This document shows positions 8,490-17,897 of a stretch of 64,000 nt of DNA, piece by piece. The position numbers and the translations under genes are program-made. The notes below the pieces were generated by a model that had not been told where the DNA came from, ran no database searches, and saw only the letters and a list, made by a program, of their open reading frames with translations. Within the stretch, counting starts at the first letter, position 1, and each line of letters opens with the position of its first letter. The DNA comes from Nonomuraea wenchangensis (GTDB lineage Bacteria > Actinomycetota > Actinomycetes > Streptosporangiales > Streptosporangiaceae), in assembly GCF_900111685.1 (NCBI RefSeq), contig NZ_FOHX01000016.1:179671-243670 (forward strand), in the 5' to 3' direction.

Positions 8490-9014
8490 GTGAGTTCGGG
8501 GTTCTCGCCGGGGGAGGGCGGACGGGTGGTCGCGCGGTTCGAGGCCGCGGAGATCTCCCTGCTGCGCTCACTGGTGTCGATGATGCTCGGCCTGGTGCCG
8601 CCCGGGGAGACCAGCGACGATCCGCTGGAGCGGGCGCTCGGCATCGGCGGGGGCGAGGCGCCGTCGGATCCGGTGCTGGCGCGGTTGTTCCCCTCGGCGT
8701 ACGAGGACGCGAACGACGCCTCCGAGTTCCGCCGCTACACCGAGGCGACCCTGCGCGAGGGCAAGCGGGCCGACGCCCAGACCGTCCACGACACCGCCGC
8801 CCCGGGCCGCTTCGAGCTGACCCCGGAGCAGGCGCAGGCGTGGCTGCGCGCGCTCAACGACGTCCGCCTCACGCTCGGCACCAAGCTGGAGGTGACCGAG
8901 GAGGTGCACGACGAGATCGCGATGATGTCCGAGGACGATCCCCGCTACCCTGCGTACGTGACCTACGACTGGCTGACCTACCTCCAGGACAGCCTGGTCC
9001 GGGCCCTCTGGTAA
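8490..9014 (+). CDS. DUF2017 protein
   Basis: A 174-residue protein that follows clpS in most actinobacteria (Rv1332 equivalent). It is predicted to be mainly helical; the C-terminus EDDPRYPAYVTYDWLTYLQDSLV is typical of the family. The role is unknown. Linkage to clpS suggests involvement in proteolysis or its control (inference). GTG at 8490 is preferred because AAGAGG lies six bases upstream; the frame stays open further upstream into clpS, and GTG at 8484 is an alternative. Confidence 0.85.
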   Translation: MSSGFSPGEGGRVVARFEAAEISLLRSLVSMMLGLVPPGETSDDPLERALGIGGGEAPSDPVLARLFPSAYEDANDASEFRRYTEATLREGKRADAQTVHDTAAPGRFELTPEQAQAWLRALNDVRLTLGTKLEVTEEVHDEIAMMSEDDPRYPAYVTYDWLTYLQDSLVRALW

Positions 9015-9024
9015 CTTCCGGGCC

Positions 9025-9426
9025 ATGCTGTCGATCGCGCAGGAACTCGCTGACAAGATCGTCGCCCATGCCCGGGCCGACCATCCCGATGAGGCGTGCG
9101 GGGTGATCGCCGGCCGCAACGGCGTGCCCGAGCGGTTCATCCCGATGGAGAACGCCGAGCGTTCGCCGACCTTCTACCGTTTCGACTCCAGGGAACAATT
9201 CCGCGTCTGGCGCGAGATGGACGACCGCGACGAGACGCCCGTTGTGATCTACCACTCGCACACGGCCACCGAGGCCTACCCGTCGCGCACCGACATCGCC
9301 TACGCCTCCGAGCCCGACACCCACTACGTGCTGGTCTCGACCCGCGAGGAGGGCGAGATGGAATTCCGCTCCTTCCGCATCCTCGATGGGGTGGTCACGG
9401 AGGAAGAGGTAGAGTTCCTCCCATGA
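9025..9426 (+). CDS. mec: JAMM-family CysO-cysteine peptidase
   Basis: A protein of 133 residues. The zinc-peptidase JAMM signature is complete: Glu23, then HSH (77-79) with Ser87 and Asp90 in HSHTATEAYPSRTD. In Mycobacterium tuberculosis, Mec (Rv1334) releases cysteine from the CysO-cysteine adduct. Here it precedes cysO and cysM, so the same role is well supported. Its stop overlaps the ATG of a 23-codon reading frame (ATGA). Confidence 0.93.
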   Translation: MLSIAQELADKIVAHARADHPDEACGVIAGRNGVPERFIPMENAERSPTFYRFDSREQFRVWREMDDRDETPVVIYHSHTATEAYPSRTDIAYASEPDTHYVLVSTREEGEMEFRSFRILDGVVTEEEVEFLP

Positions 9427-9494
9427 TGGTCCGGCCTGTGCAGAGCTTCCTCTTCGCGCACACTCCGGTCGTCGTCCTCTACGACTGTCGCTGA
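9423..9494 (+). CDS. Putative 23-residue leader peptide with a C-terminal cysteine codon
   Basis: This short frame starts at ATG in the ATGA overlap with the mec stop and ends TAC GAC TGT CGC TGA, so a cysteine codon sits two codons before the stop. A GGGCG-TTGA-CGCCC hairpin follows at 9518-9531, before the cysO ribosome binding site. Cys-codon leaders acting as cysteine-responsive attenuators are known from mycobacteria. Here the leader would lie inside the mec-cysO transcript. Coding is inferred from position only. Confidence 0.4.
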   Translation: MMVRPVQSFLFAHTPVVVLYDCR

Positions 9495-9571
9495 GCGTGG
9501 AACACCTGCCACACCCTGGGCGTTGACGCCCCATGGACGACGACTGACCACTCATGAGGAGACTGACCGCG

Positions 9572-9847
9572 ATGGCCATCGAGGTTCGCATTCCGACGAT
9601 CCTTCGCAACTACACCGACGGCGCGAAGGCCGTGAACGCCGAGGGCGCGACCCTGGACGAGCTGATCACCAACCTGGAGACCAACCACCCGGGCATCAAG
9701 AACCGGCTGGTGGACGAGGCCGGCGGCCTGCGCCGCTTCGTCAACGTCTACCTCAACGACGAGGACGTGCGCTTCCTCGGCGGCCTCGGCACCCCGGTGT
9801 CCGACGGTGACACGGTGACCGTGCTCCCCGCCGTCGCCGGCGGATGA
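9572..9847 (+). CDS. cysO: Ubiquitin-like sulfur carrier protein CysO
   Basis: A 91-residue MoaD/ThiS-family beta-grasp protein ending in the diglycine AVAGG, which is thiocarboxylated to carry sulfide. VNVYLNDEDVRFLGGLGTPVSD matches the CysO subgroup rather than MoaD. CysM uses the thiocarboxylate as sulfur donor, and Mec frees the cysteine. The ATG at 9572 follows GAGGAG by about 10 bases and is preferred over ATG 9554, which has no such site. Confidence 0.93.
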   Translation: MAIEVRIPTILRNYTDGAKAVNAEGATLDELITNLETNHPGIKNRLVDEAGGLRRFVNVYLNDEDVRFLGGLGTPVSDGDTVTVLPAVAGG

Positions 9848-9848
9848 C

Positions 9849-10796
9849 ATGCGTTTCGAATCGCTGATCGACTCGGTGGGCCGCACGCCGCTCGTCGGCC
9901 TGCCGAGGCTGTCGCCGTCCGATGACGTACGGATCTGGGCCAAGCTGGAGGACCGCAACCCGACCGGCTCCATCAAGGACCGGCCCGCGCTCTGGATGGT
10001 CGAGCAGGCCGAGAAGGACGGCCTGCTCACGCCCGGCTGCACGATCCTGGAGCCCACGAGCGGCAACACCGGCATCTCGCTCGCCATGTCGGCCAAGCTC
10101 AAGGGCTACAAGCTGATCTGCGTCATGCCGGAGAACACCTCGGAGGAGCGCCGCCAGCTCCTGCGCATGTGGGGCGCGGAGATCATCTCCTCGCCCGCCG
10201 CCGGCGGCTCCAACGAGGCGGTCCGCGTCGCCAAGCAGCTCGCGGCCGACAACCCGTCGTGGGTCATGCTCTACCAGTACGGCAACCCGGCCAACTGGCG
10301 CTCCCACTACGAGACCACGGGCCCCGAGATCCTCGCCGACCTGCCCACCGTCACGCACTTCGTGGCCGGGCTCGGCACCACGGGCACGCTCATGGGCGTC
10401 GGCCGCTTCCTGCGCGAGCAGGTGCCGGACGTGCGGATCGTGGCAGCCGAGCCGCGCTACGGCGAGCTGGTCTACGGCCTGCGCAACGTGGACGAGGGCT
10501 TCATCCCCGAGCTCTACGACGAGTCGGTGCTGACCACGCGCTTCTCGGTCGGCTCGGCCGACGCGCTGCGGCGCACCCGCGAGCTGCTGGCCGCCGAGGG
10601 CATCTTCGCCGGCGTCTCGACCGGGGCCGCGCTGCACGCCGCGCTCGGCGTGGCGAACAAGGCGGTCAAGGCCGGCGAACGCGCCGACGTCGTCTTCGTG
10701 GTGGCCGACGGCGGCTGGAAATACCTGTCCACGGGCGCCTACGAGGGCACCCTGGACGAGGCCGAGGAACGCCTCGAAGGCCAGCTCTGGGCCTGA
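9849..10796 (+). CDS. cysM: O-phosphoserine sulfhydrylase CysM
   Basis: A protein of 315 residues of the PLP-dependent beta family. The Schiff-base lysine is in PTGSIKDR (Lys43); the substrate-binding loop is EPTSGNTGISLA and the PLP phosphate loop is GLGTTGTLMGVG. In mycobacteria CysM (Rv1336) joins O-phosphoserine with CysO-thiocarboxylate. The gene starts one base after the cysO stop, and its order after cysO supports this rather than a CysK role. A strong hairpin follows. Confidence 0.94.
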   Translation: MRFESLIDSVGRTPLVGLPRLSPSDDVRIWAKLEDRNPTGSIKDRPALWMVEQAEKDGLLTPGCTILEPTSGNTGISLAMSAKLKGYKLICVMPENTSEERRQLLRMWGAEIISSPAAGGSNEAVRVAKQLAADNPSWVMLYQYGNPANWRSHYETTGPEILADLPTVTHFVAGLGTTGTLMGVGRFLREQVPDVRIVAAEPRYGELVYGLRNVDEGFIPELYDESVLTTRFSVGSADALRRTRELLAAEGIFAGVSTGAALHAALGVANKAVKAGERADVVFVVADGGWKYLSTGAYEGTLDEAEERLEGQLWA

Positions 10797-10800
10797 GCGC

Positions 10801-10838
10801 ATGATCAAGGGCGGCCCGCCGGGCCGCCCTTTCATCAT
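10801..10838. terminator. Bidirectional hairpin terminator after cysM
   Basis: AAGGGCGGCCC (10807-10817) pairs perfectly with GGGCCGCCCTT (10821-10831) around a 3-base loop. Flanking ATGAT and ATCAT extend the symmetry. It lies between the convergent cysM and DUF3352 genes and ends in TTT on the plus strand and AA on the other, so it can serve both. Confidence 0.88.
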
Positions 10839-10846
10839 GTCAGGGG

Positions 10847-12730
10847 TCAGTTGAACAGCACCCGCAGCGAGAACGTCGCCTCCGAGTCGGTCACCTTCCC
10901 GCTCAGCCCCACGGCCCGCAGCACCTGAAGGTTGGCCTTGTCGTCACCCTTCATGGACTCCAGGTAGAGGCTCTCCACCTTGTCGAGGTCCACGAAGAGC
11001 GCGAAGTTGGCCTCGTCGCCGTCCGCGACCGCCGTCTTGTACGTCTCCGAGTCGCCCAGCGAGCCCTCCTCCGACAGCGACTTGGCGTAGGCGTCGCTGC
11101 TCGCCACGGTGAAGACGCCGTCGCCGGTGACCTTGGCGATCTGCGGGGCGGGCTGGCCGCTCGACGTGATCGCCTGCTGCACCTTGTCGAAGACGGCCTG
11201 CGCCTTGGCCGGGTCGGTGGCGATGCGCACCCCCGCCTTGATCTGGTCGCCGTCCAGGCCCTCGGAGTCGACCGCGAAGGTGACGTTCTTGCCAAGCAGC
11301 GTGGCGATGTCGCCGGGCAGGCTGAGGCCGTACTGGGTCTTGGCCTGCTGGAGGAGCTGCGTGATCTCGGCCGAGCCGGTCGCCGTGGCCTGCTTCTCGA
11401 TCTCCGCCCACTGCTTGGTGACCACCTGGTCGAGGCCGGAGATCGACAGGGCGCCCGCGGTGGAGGCGGGCAGCGTGCCGAGGTTCGCCTGCGGCAGGTC
11501 GCCCTGCGGCGTCAGGCCCTTGGCCCCGCGTACGGTGCCGGCGAGCTCGACGTAGGAGCTGTCGAAGCGGAGCGCGCCGGCGAAGCGGGCGTCCTTGACC
11601 TGCTCGACCGCCGCGCGCTGGTCGGCCGGGATCTCCTTGCCCGCCGCCTCGACGAGGCCGCCCATGTCGGCCCAGAACGACAGCACGCCCTGCTCGCCGA
11701 CGGCGCCCATGTCGTCGCTGAACTCGGCGTTGTCGGCCAGGCTGCCGTCGGCGGCGGCGTACTTCTCGGCCAGCGCCTGGGTGGGGGTCAGCAGGGCGTA
11801 GTCGTCGCGGAAGGCGATGCCGTACTTGTCGCCGTCCATCAGCTTGGCGATGCCGGCCTTGGCCTGCTCCTGGTCCTTGACCTGGACGGCCACCGCGACG
11901 TCGGGCTCGTCCTTGCCGGAGGGCACGGCGGCGAAGCCGATCCTGCTGCCCAGCCACGGGTCGACGTCCTTGGCGAAGTCGAGCTTGCCGCCGGAGTCCT
12001 TGTTGATGGTGTCGAACAGCGCCTTGCGCGGGTCCTCGCCGGAGAAGCTGTCCTTCGTGACCGTGAACTTCCTGGCGAGCTGGAACAGCGCCAGCTTCTG
12101 GTTGGCGGCCGGGTCCAGGTCGAGGCGGGCGTAGGCGATCGAGTTGGCGGGCAGGACGTCGGACGGCTGCGTGCCGCCGCCGCCGAGCGCTCCGACGGCC
12201 CACACCGCGCCGCCGCCGAGCACCACCACGGCGAGCGCCGCGGCGCCCGCGACGAGCCAGCTCTTGCGGCCCTTCTTGGGGGGCTGCGCGGGCGGCTGCT
12301 GCTGCTGCCAGCCCTGCTGCTGCCCGTAGAGGTCCTGCTGGGCGTAGGCGCCCTGCTGGGCGTACTGGGGCTGGGTGTACTGGCCCTGCTGGCCGTACTG
12401 CTGCCCGTACTGGGGCTGCTGGCCGTACTGCTGCCCGTACTGCTGGCCGGACGGGGCCTGCTGGCCGTACTGCTGGCCGTGCTGTTGCCCGGACGGGGCC
12501 TGCTGGCCGTACTGCTGGCCGTGCTGTTGCCCGGACGGGGCCTGCTGGCCGTACTGCTGGCCGTACTGGCCCTGCTGGATCTGCTCCTGCTGCCAGCCGC
12601 CCTGAGGAAGCTGCTGCTGGTGCGCGGGCTGGCCCTGCTGTGGCGGATAGGGCTGACCCTGGTTCCAGTTGTACGCCTGGGTGCGGTCAGGGTCCTGACC
12701 AGCACCGTAAGGGGGGTTATTCGCAGACAT
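10847..12730 (-). CDS. DUF3352 membrane protein with Gln/Gly/Tyr-rich N-terminal repeats
   Basis: A protein of 627 residues. The first about 160 residues are low complexity (QQYGQQ units, including a 14-residue unit repeated three times). A single transmembrane helix (SWLVAGAAALAVVVLGGGAVWAVGAL is its core region) follows, then an extracytoplasmic DUF3352 domain of about 430 residues beginning near PSDVLPANSIAYARLDLD. It is a type II membrane topology with an intrinsically disordered cytoplasmic tail. The function is unknown; related proteins are common in Streptosporangiales. The ATG at 12730 is preceded by GTGAGTGAAG. Confidence 0.8.
   Translation of the reverse strand: MSANNPPYGAGQDPDRTQAYNWNQGQPYPPQQGQPAHQQQLPQGGWQQEQIQQGQYGQQYGQQAPSGQQHGQQYGQQAPSGQQHGQQYGQQAPSGQQYGQQYGQQPQYGQQYGQQGQYTQPQYAQQGAYAQQDLYGQQQGWQQQQPPAQPPKKGRKSWLVAGAAALAVVVLGGGAVWAVGALGGGGTQPSDVLPANSIAYARLDLDPAANQKLALFQLARKFTVTKDSFSGEDPRKALFDTINKDSGGKLDFAKDVDPWLGSRIGFAAVPSGKDEPDVAVAVQVKDQEQAKAGIAKLMDGDKYGIAFRDDYALLTPTQALAEKYAAADGSLADNAEFSDDMGAVGEQGVLSFWADMGGLVEAAGKEIPADQRAAVEQVKDARFAGALRFDSSYVELAGTVRGAKGLTPQGDLPQANLGTLPASTAGALSISGLDQVVTKQWAEIEKQATATGSAEITQLLQQAKTQYGLSLPGDIATLLGKNVTFAVDSEGLDGDQIKAGVRIATDPAKAQAVFDKVQQAITSSGQPAPQIAKVTGDGVFTVASSDAYAKSLSEEGSLGDSETYKTAVADGDEANFALFVDLDKVESLYLESMKGDDKANLQVLRAVGLSGKVTDSEATFSLRVLFN
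12448..12573. repeat. Three tandem 42-bp repeats inside the DUF3352 gene
   Basis: Units beginning CGGACGGGGCCTGCTGG start at 12448, 12490 and 12532, exactly 42 bp apart. The first two are identical as far as can be seen, and the third diverges at its end. They encode a 14-residue Gln/Gly/Tyr/Pro/Ser unit on the minus strand. Length variation between strains is likely. Confidence 0.9.
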
Positions 12731-12817
12731 CACTTCACTCACAATGTGGACTTGTGGCCACATCGGACCATAGTGCCTGCTGCTTATCAGACGCTTGCAG
12801 AACGCTGGATCCTGCGC

Positions 12818-13144
12818 TTACGCGCGGTCAAGCTCACCCTTCAAGGCGCTGATGTGCACCTCGCCCCCGCCGTAGTCGGCCACGTCCGCCCAGGGGACGA
12901 ACGCGCATCCGGCGTACAGCACCCGCGCCAGCGCCTTCGACACCCAGGGCGCCCGCCCTTCGCGCTCGCGGGTGAGCCCGAGCAGGAGCGGGGCACGGAG
13001 CTGGGAGACCACGAGCCCGTAGACGGTGCCACTCTGCTGGAGCTCGCCCTTGTGCCGGACCACCCGGATGTCGACCACGTGCCCGACCCACACCCCGTTG
13101 GCGTCCCACACGGACTGACCGATGAGCTGGGTAACAGTTGCCAT
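12818..13144 (-). CDS. PRC-barrel-like domain protein
   Basis: A 108-residue protein opening MATVTQLIGQSVWDANG and continuing VWVGHVVDIRVV, the strand pattern of PRC-barrel domains. A Cys (LYAGCAFVPW) and an acidic tail follow. PRC barrels occur in ribosome maturation, photosynthetic and sporulation proteins; the role here is unknown. The ATG at 13144 is chosen over a TTG two codons upstream. Confidence 0.6.
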   Translation of the reverse strand: MATVTQLIGQSVWDANGVWVGHVVDIRVVRHKGELQQSGTVYGLVVSQLRAPLLLGLTREREGRAPWVSKALARVLYAGCAFVPWADVADYGGGEVHISALKGELDRA

Positions 13145-13255
13145 GATCAAACCGTCTCAGTCCGATCACGTTTTCCCTGGTAGGCGCGCTGATGAGGCGA
13201 TGCCGTAGAGTATGTGGCGACTAGAATATAGTTCCAGACTTCACGGGTGAGGCGG

Positions 13256-14047
13256 ATGACGAAGTTCGACGAGGCAACGCAGGCGATCAAGATCGACGAC
13301 ACCACGTACGACGTGTGCCTCGACCCCGGCTACTCGATCGGCGGCCCGCTCAACGGCGGCTACCTCATGGCCGTGATCCTGCGCGCGGCGGTGGACGCCT
13401 CACCGTTCGAGCACCCCGTGAGCACCACCGCGCAGTTCCTCAAGGCACCGGTCCCCGGGCCCGCGCAGGTGCGGGTGGAGCCGCTGAAGGCGGGCCGGAC
13501 GGCCGCGTTCGCCCGCGCCACGCTCGTCCAGGACGGCACCGCCAAGATCGAGGGACTGATCACCACTGCCACGCTCAGCGGCGCGACCCCCGACTACCAC
13601 GACGACGAGGTCCACCCCATGCCGCCCGTCGAGGACTGCCTCCGGCTCCCCGACCCCAAGCCCGAGTCCGGCATGACGCTGAACGCCCAGATGGAGCTGC
13701 GCTTCGACCCGCCCACGATCGGCTGGCTCAAGGGCGAGCCGACCGGCCGCCCCGAGTCGCGCGCCTACTTCCGCATGGCCGAGCCGCAGGACCCGGACCC
13801 GTACGTGGTGGCGCTGGCCGTGGACGCCCTGCCCCCCGTGGTCTTCTCGGCCGGGGCGCGCGGCTGGGCGCCGACCGTGGACCTCACCTGGCACCTGCGC
13901 GCCCTGCCCGCCCCCGGCTGGCTCACGCTCATCGGCGGCGGCCGGATGATCTCCGACGGCTGGTTCGACGAGGAGGTCGAGGTACGCGACTCCACCGGCC
14001 GCTTGGTCGCGCAGTCCCGCCAGCTCGCCCGGGTGGGGAGGGGCTGA
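13256..14047 (+). CDS. Double hot-dog thioesterase-like protein
   Basis: A protein of 263 residues with two hot-dog halves, as in TesB/acyl-CoA thioesterase-like proteins. The first half carries GYSIGGPLNGGYLMAVILRA, a fold signature with an acyl-binding helix; the second carries PTVDLTWHLRALPAPGW and ends GRLVAQSRQLARV. It probably hydrolyses or binds an acyl-CoA; the substrate is unknown. The start at ATG 13256 has GTGAGGCGG just upstream. Confidence 0.8.
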   Translation: MTKFDEATQAIKIDDTTYDVCLDPGYSIGGPLNGGYLMAVILRAAVDASPFEHPVSTTAQFLKAPVPGPAQVRVEPLKAGRTAAFARATLVQDGTAKIEGLITTATLSGATPDYHDDEVHPMPPVEDCLRLPDPKPESGMTLNAQMELRFDPPTIGWLKGEPTGRPESRAYFRMAEPQDPDPYVVALAVDALPPVVFSAGARGWAPTVDLTWHLRALPAPGWLTLIGGGRMISDGWFDEEVEVRDSTGRLVAQSRQLARVGRG

Positions 14048-14160
14048 CCGGCAGCGAAGCGTACGGATGTGACCAAGGCGACATCGCATCCTGCTCACGA
14101 GTCGCACATGTGAGCATTCTTACGCAGTGTTGATCGCCCAGGTCGCCTACCCTCTGAAGC

Positions 14161-15092
<932 letters not shown>

Positions 15093-15096
<4 letters not shown>

Positions 15097-15845
15097 AGGT
15101 GACCGTCGTCGGCTGCTCAGGAAGCTATCCCGGCCCCGACAGCCCCGCGTCCTGCTACCTGCTCGAAGCCGACGGCTTCCGGCTGCTGCTCGACCTCGGC
15201 AGCGGGGCGCTCGGCGCGCTCCAGCGCCACATCGGGCTGTACGACGTGGACGCGATCTGCCTCTCCCACCTGCACGCCGACCACTGCCTGGACCTCTGCG
15301 GCTATCACGTCGCCCGCACCTACGGGCCGCGGGCCCCGTACCCGATGCTGCCGGTCCACGCGCCCGCGGGCGCCCCCGCCCGGCTGGCGGCCGCGTACGG
15401 CATGCCGGACGAGCCCGGTCTGGAGACGGCGTTCGACTTCGTGCCGCTGGAGCCCCGCAGCTTCGAGCTCGGCCCGTTCACGGTCACGGCGGGGCTGGTC
15501 AACCACCCGGTCGAGGCGTACGGCTTCCGCGTCGCCGCGGGTGGGCGGGTCGTCGCGTACTCGGGCGACACCGGCGAGTGCGAGGAGCTGGTCACGCTGG
15601 CCGAGGACGCCGACCTGCTGCTGTGCGAGGCGTCGTTCGTCGAGCGGCCCGACCTGCCGACCGGCCTGCACATGACAGGACGCCAGGCCGCCGAGCACGC
15701 CGCCAAGGCCGGCGTCGGACGGCTCGTCCTCACCCACCTCGTGCCGTGGAACGATCAGGCCGAGGTGCTCGCCGAGGCCGGCCGCGGCGGCTACGGCGGC
15801 CCGATCGAGCTGGCCCGCAGCGGCGCGGTCTACGACCTCGCCTGA
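15093..15845 (+). CDS. MBL-fold hydrolase, Rv1339-like
   Basis: A protein of 250 residues of the metallo-beta-lactamase fold with HLHADH (residues 59-64), later His in GLVNHP, Asp in YSGDTGE and His in LTHLVP, giving a complete dinuclear metal site. The mycobacterial positional equivalent, Rv1339, has been reported as a cyclic-AMP phosphodiesterase; transfer of that activity is inference from synteny. It overlaps murI by 4 bases and is probably co-translated with it. Confidence 0.85.
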
Positions 15846-15861
15846 CTACGACCTGGCCTGA

Positions 15862-17124
15862 TTACGACCTCGCCTGAACCTCGCCCGCCTCGTCGAACTG
15901 CCGCATCCGCGGCAGCGGCGAGAACAGCAGCGGCACGAACGCGAGCGCCCGGCCCGTCAGCAGGATCCAGAGCGCCTGACGGACCCCGAGCTGCGCGGCG
16001 ATGAGCCCGCCGAGCAGCGCGCCCACCGGCATCGTGCCCCACACGAGGAAGCGCACCGAGCCGTTGACCCGGCCGAGCAGGTGCTCGGGGGTCACGGTCT
16101 GCCGGTAGGTGAGCTGGCCGATGTTGCTCATCGCCGCCGCGAACGAGATCGCGAACGAGGTGACCGCGAAGAACGACGCCCGCCAGTCCGCCTGCGTCAT
16201 CGGCAGCAGCAGGCAGAACGGCGGGACGATCACGGCGGCCAGCCAGGTCATCCGCGCCGACCCCACCCGCCGCGACAGCCACCCCGCGCTCAGCCCGCCC
16301 ACCATGCCGCCGACGCCGCCGACGGTGAGCAGCGCGCCGAGCACGCCCGGCTCCAGCCTGACCACGTCGGCGAGGAACAGCACCGACAGGCCGAGCACGC
16401 CGCTCACCGACAGGTTGGAGATGGCCGACGACGCCGTGAACATCCGCATCAGCCGGTCGTGCCACAGGTAGGCCAGCCCCTCGCGGATGCTCCGTAGCAG
16501 CGGCTCGCGCCCGTCCGCCCGGCGCGGCTCGTCCGGCGTCCTGATGGTGGTCAGGAAGAGCATCGAGGCGAGCGAGCCGATCGCGGTGGCCGCGATCGTG
16601 CGCGAGGCGCCGACCAGCTCGACCAGCGCGCCGCCGATCGCGGGCCCGGACAGGAACGACGCCGCGCGTACGGTCTCCAGCTTCGCGTTGCCGTCGGCGA
16701 GCTGCGGTCCGCGTACGAGTCTCGGCAGGTAGGTCTGGTCGGCCACGTCGTTGAACACCTGAGCGGTGCCCGCGAGCAGCGCGACCACGCATAACATCGG
16801 CATCGTCAGCACGCCCAGCTCCGCCGCCACCGGAACGCTGCCGACCAGCACGAACCTGGCGAGGTCGGACGCCATCATCACCCGCCGCCTGCGCATCCGG
16901 TCGACCCACACCCCCGCGGGCAGGCCGATCACCAGATAAGCGGTGGTCTGTAACGCCGCGAGCAGGCCGACCTCGGCCGGCCCGGCATGCAACACGAGTA
17001 CGGCCACCAGCGGAAGCGCGACCCGGGAGATGTTCGCCCCGAGTTCACTGGCCAGATGTGAGCTGAGGAACCGGAGGAAGTCAGGGTTGCGCAACACCCC
17101 CGTTGTCATTGCGTAAGGATCCAT
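15862..17124 (-). CDS. Major facilitator superfamily transporter
   Basis: A protein of 420 residues with about 12 hydrophobic segments. It has the MFS motif A-like loop GVWVDRMRRRRVM between helices 2 and 3, and a second-half counterpart GWLSRRVGSARM. It resembles EntS/TetV-type drug or siderophore exporters. It sits opposite in direction between the Rv1339-like gene and rph, which are neighbours in Mycobacterium, so it looks inserted. The ATG at 17124 is preferred to TTG 17145. Confidence 0.85.
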   Translation of the reverse strand: MDPYAMTTGVLRNPDFLRFLSSHLASELGANISRVALPLVAVLVLHAGPAEVGLLAALQTTAYLVIGLPAGVWVDRMRRRRVMMASDLARFVLVGSVPVAAELGVLTMPMLCVVALLAGTAQVFNDVADQTYLPRLVRGPQLADGNAKLETVRAASFLSGPAIGGALVELVGASRTIAATAIGSLASMLFLTTIRTPDEPRRADGREPLLRSIREGLAYLWHDRLMRMFTASSAISNLSVSGVLGLSVLFLADVVRLEPGVLGALLTVGGVGGMVGGLSAGWLSRRVGSARMTWLAAVIVPPFCLLLPMTQADWRASFFAVTSFAISFAAAMSNIGQLTYRQTVTPEHLLGRVNGSVRFLVWGTMPVGALLGGLIAAQLGVRQALWILLTGRALAFVPLLFSPLPRMRQFDEAGEVQARS

Positions 17125-17177
17125 GTGGCCGACACCTTTGGTCAAGAGCGTCGTGGGTCGGAGATAGGGTGATCTGC

Positions 17178-17897
17178 ATGTCCCGACAGGATGGCCGCAA
17201 CCCTGACCAGCTCCGTCCCATCACGATCACCCGCAACTGGCTGGCGCACGCCGAAGGCTCGGTGCTGGTGGAGTTCGGTGGCACGCGGGTGCTCTGCGCG
17301 GCCTCCGTCCAGGACAGCGTGCCGCGCTGGCGGCGGGGCAGCGGGCAGGGCTGGGTCACGGCCGAGTACGCGATGCTGCCGCGGGCGACCAACACCCGCA
17401 ACGACCGCGAGTCGGTCCGAGGCAAGATCGGCGGGCGCACCCACGAGATCTCCCGCCTCATCGGCCGCTCGCTGCGCGCCTGCGTCGACTACAAGGCGCT
17501 GGGGGAGAACTCCGTGCTGCTCGACTGCGACGTGCTGCAGGCCGACGGCGGCACCCGCACGGCCGCCATCACCGGCGCCTACGTCGCGCTGGCCGACGCC
17601 GTCGCCTGGATGCGCGAGCGCCGCATGTGCCCCGGCGACCCGCTGATCGGCTCGGTCTCCGCCGTCTCCGTCGGGGTGGTCGGCTCGGTGCCGATGCTCG
17701 ACCTCTGCTACACCGAGGACGTCGCCGCCGAGACCGACATGAACGTCGTCATGACCGGCGAGGGCAGCTTCGTCGAGGTGCAGGGCACCGCCGAGGGCGC
17801 GCCGTTCGACCGCGCGCTGCTCGACAAGCTGCTCGACCTCGCCGTGGCCGGATGCGAGGAGCTGACGCTCATCCAGCAGGAGGCCCTGGAGTCATGA
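17178..17897 (+). CDS. rph: Ribonuclease PH
   Basis: A protein of 239 residues, a phosphorolytic 3'-5' exoribonuclease that trims tRNA 3' ends. Motifs are SVLVEFGGTRVLCAASV, GWVTAEYAMLPRAT (phosphate site) and DCDVLQADGGTRTAAITGA. The ATG at 17178 follows TAGGGT by 7 bases, consistent with a leaderless start. Its stop overlaps rdgB as ATGA. The rph-rdgB order is the Rv1340-Rv1341 order. Confidence 0.95.
   Translation: MSRQDGRNPDQLRPITITRNWLAHAEGSVLVEFGGTRVLCAASVQDSVPRWRRGSGQGWVTAEYAMLPRATNTRNDRESVRGKIGGRTHEISRLIGRSLRACVDYKALGENSVLLDCDVLQADGGTRTAAITGAYVALADAVAWMRERRMCPGDPLIGSVSAVSVGVVGSVPMLDLCYTEDVAAETDMNVVMTGEGSFVEVQGTAEGAPFDRALLDKLLDLAVAGCEELTLIQQEALES

Noticed and set aside
10801..10838. 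Operator or small RNA at the cysM end
   Set aside because: Its position between two convergent stops and its flanking A and T runs fit a bidirectional terminator.
12448..12573. CRISPR array
   Set aside because: The 42-bp units are contiguous without spacers and lie in frame within a coding sequence; no cas genes are present.
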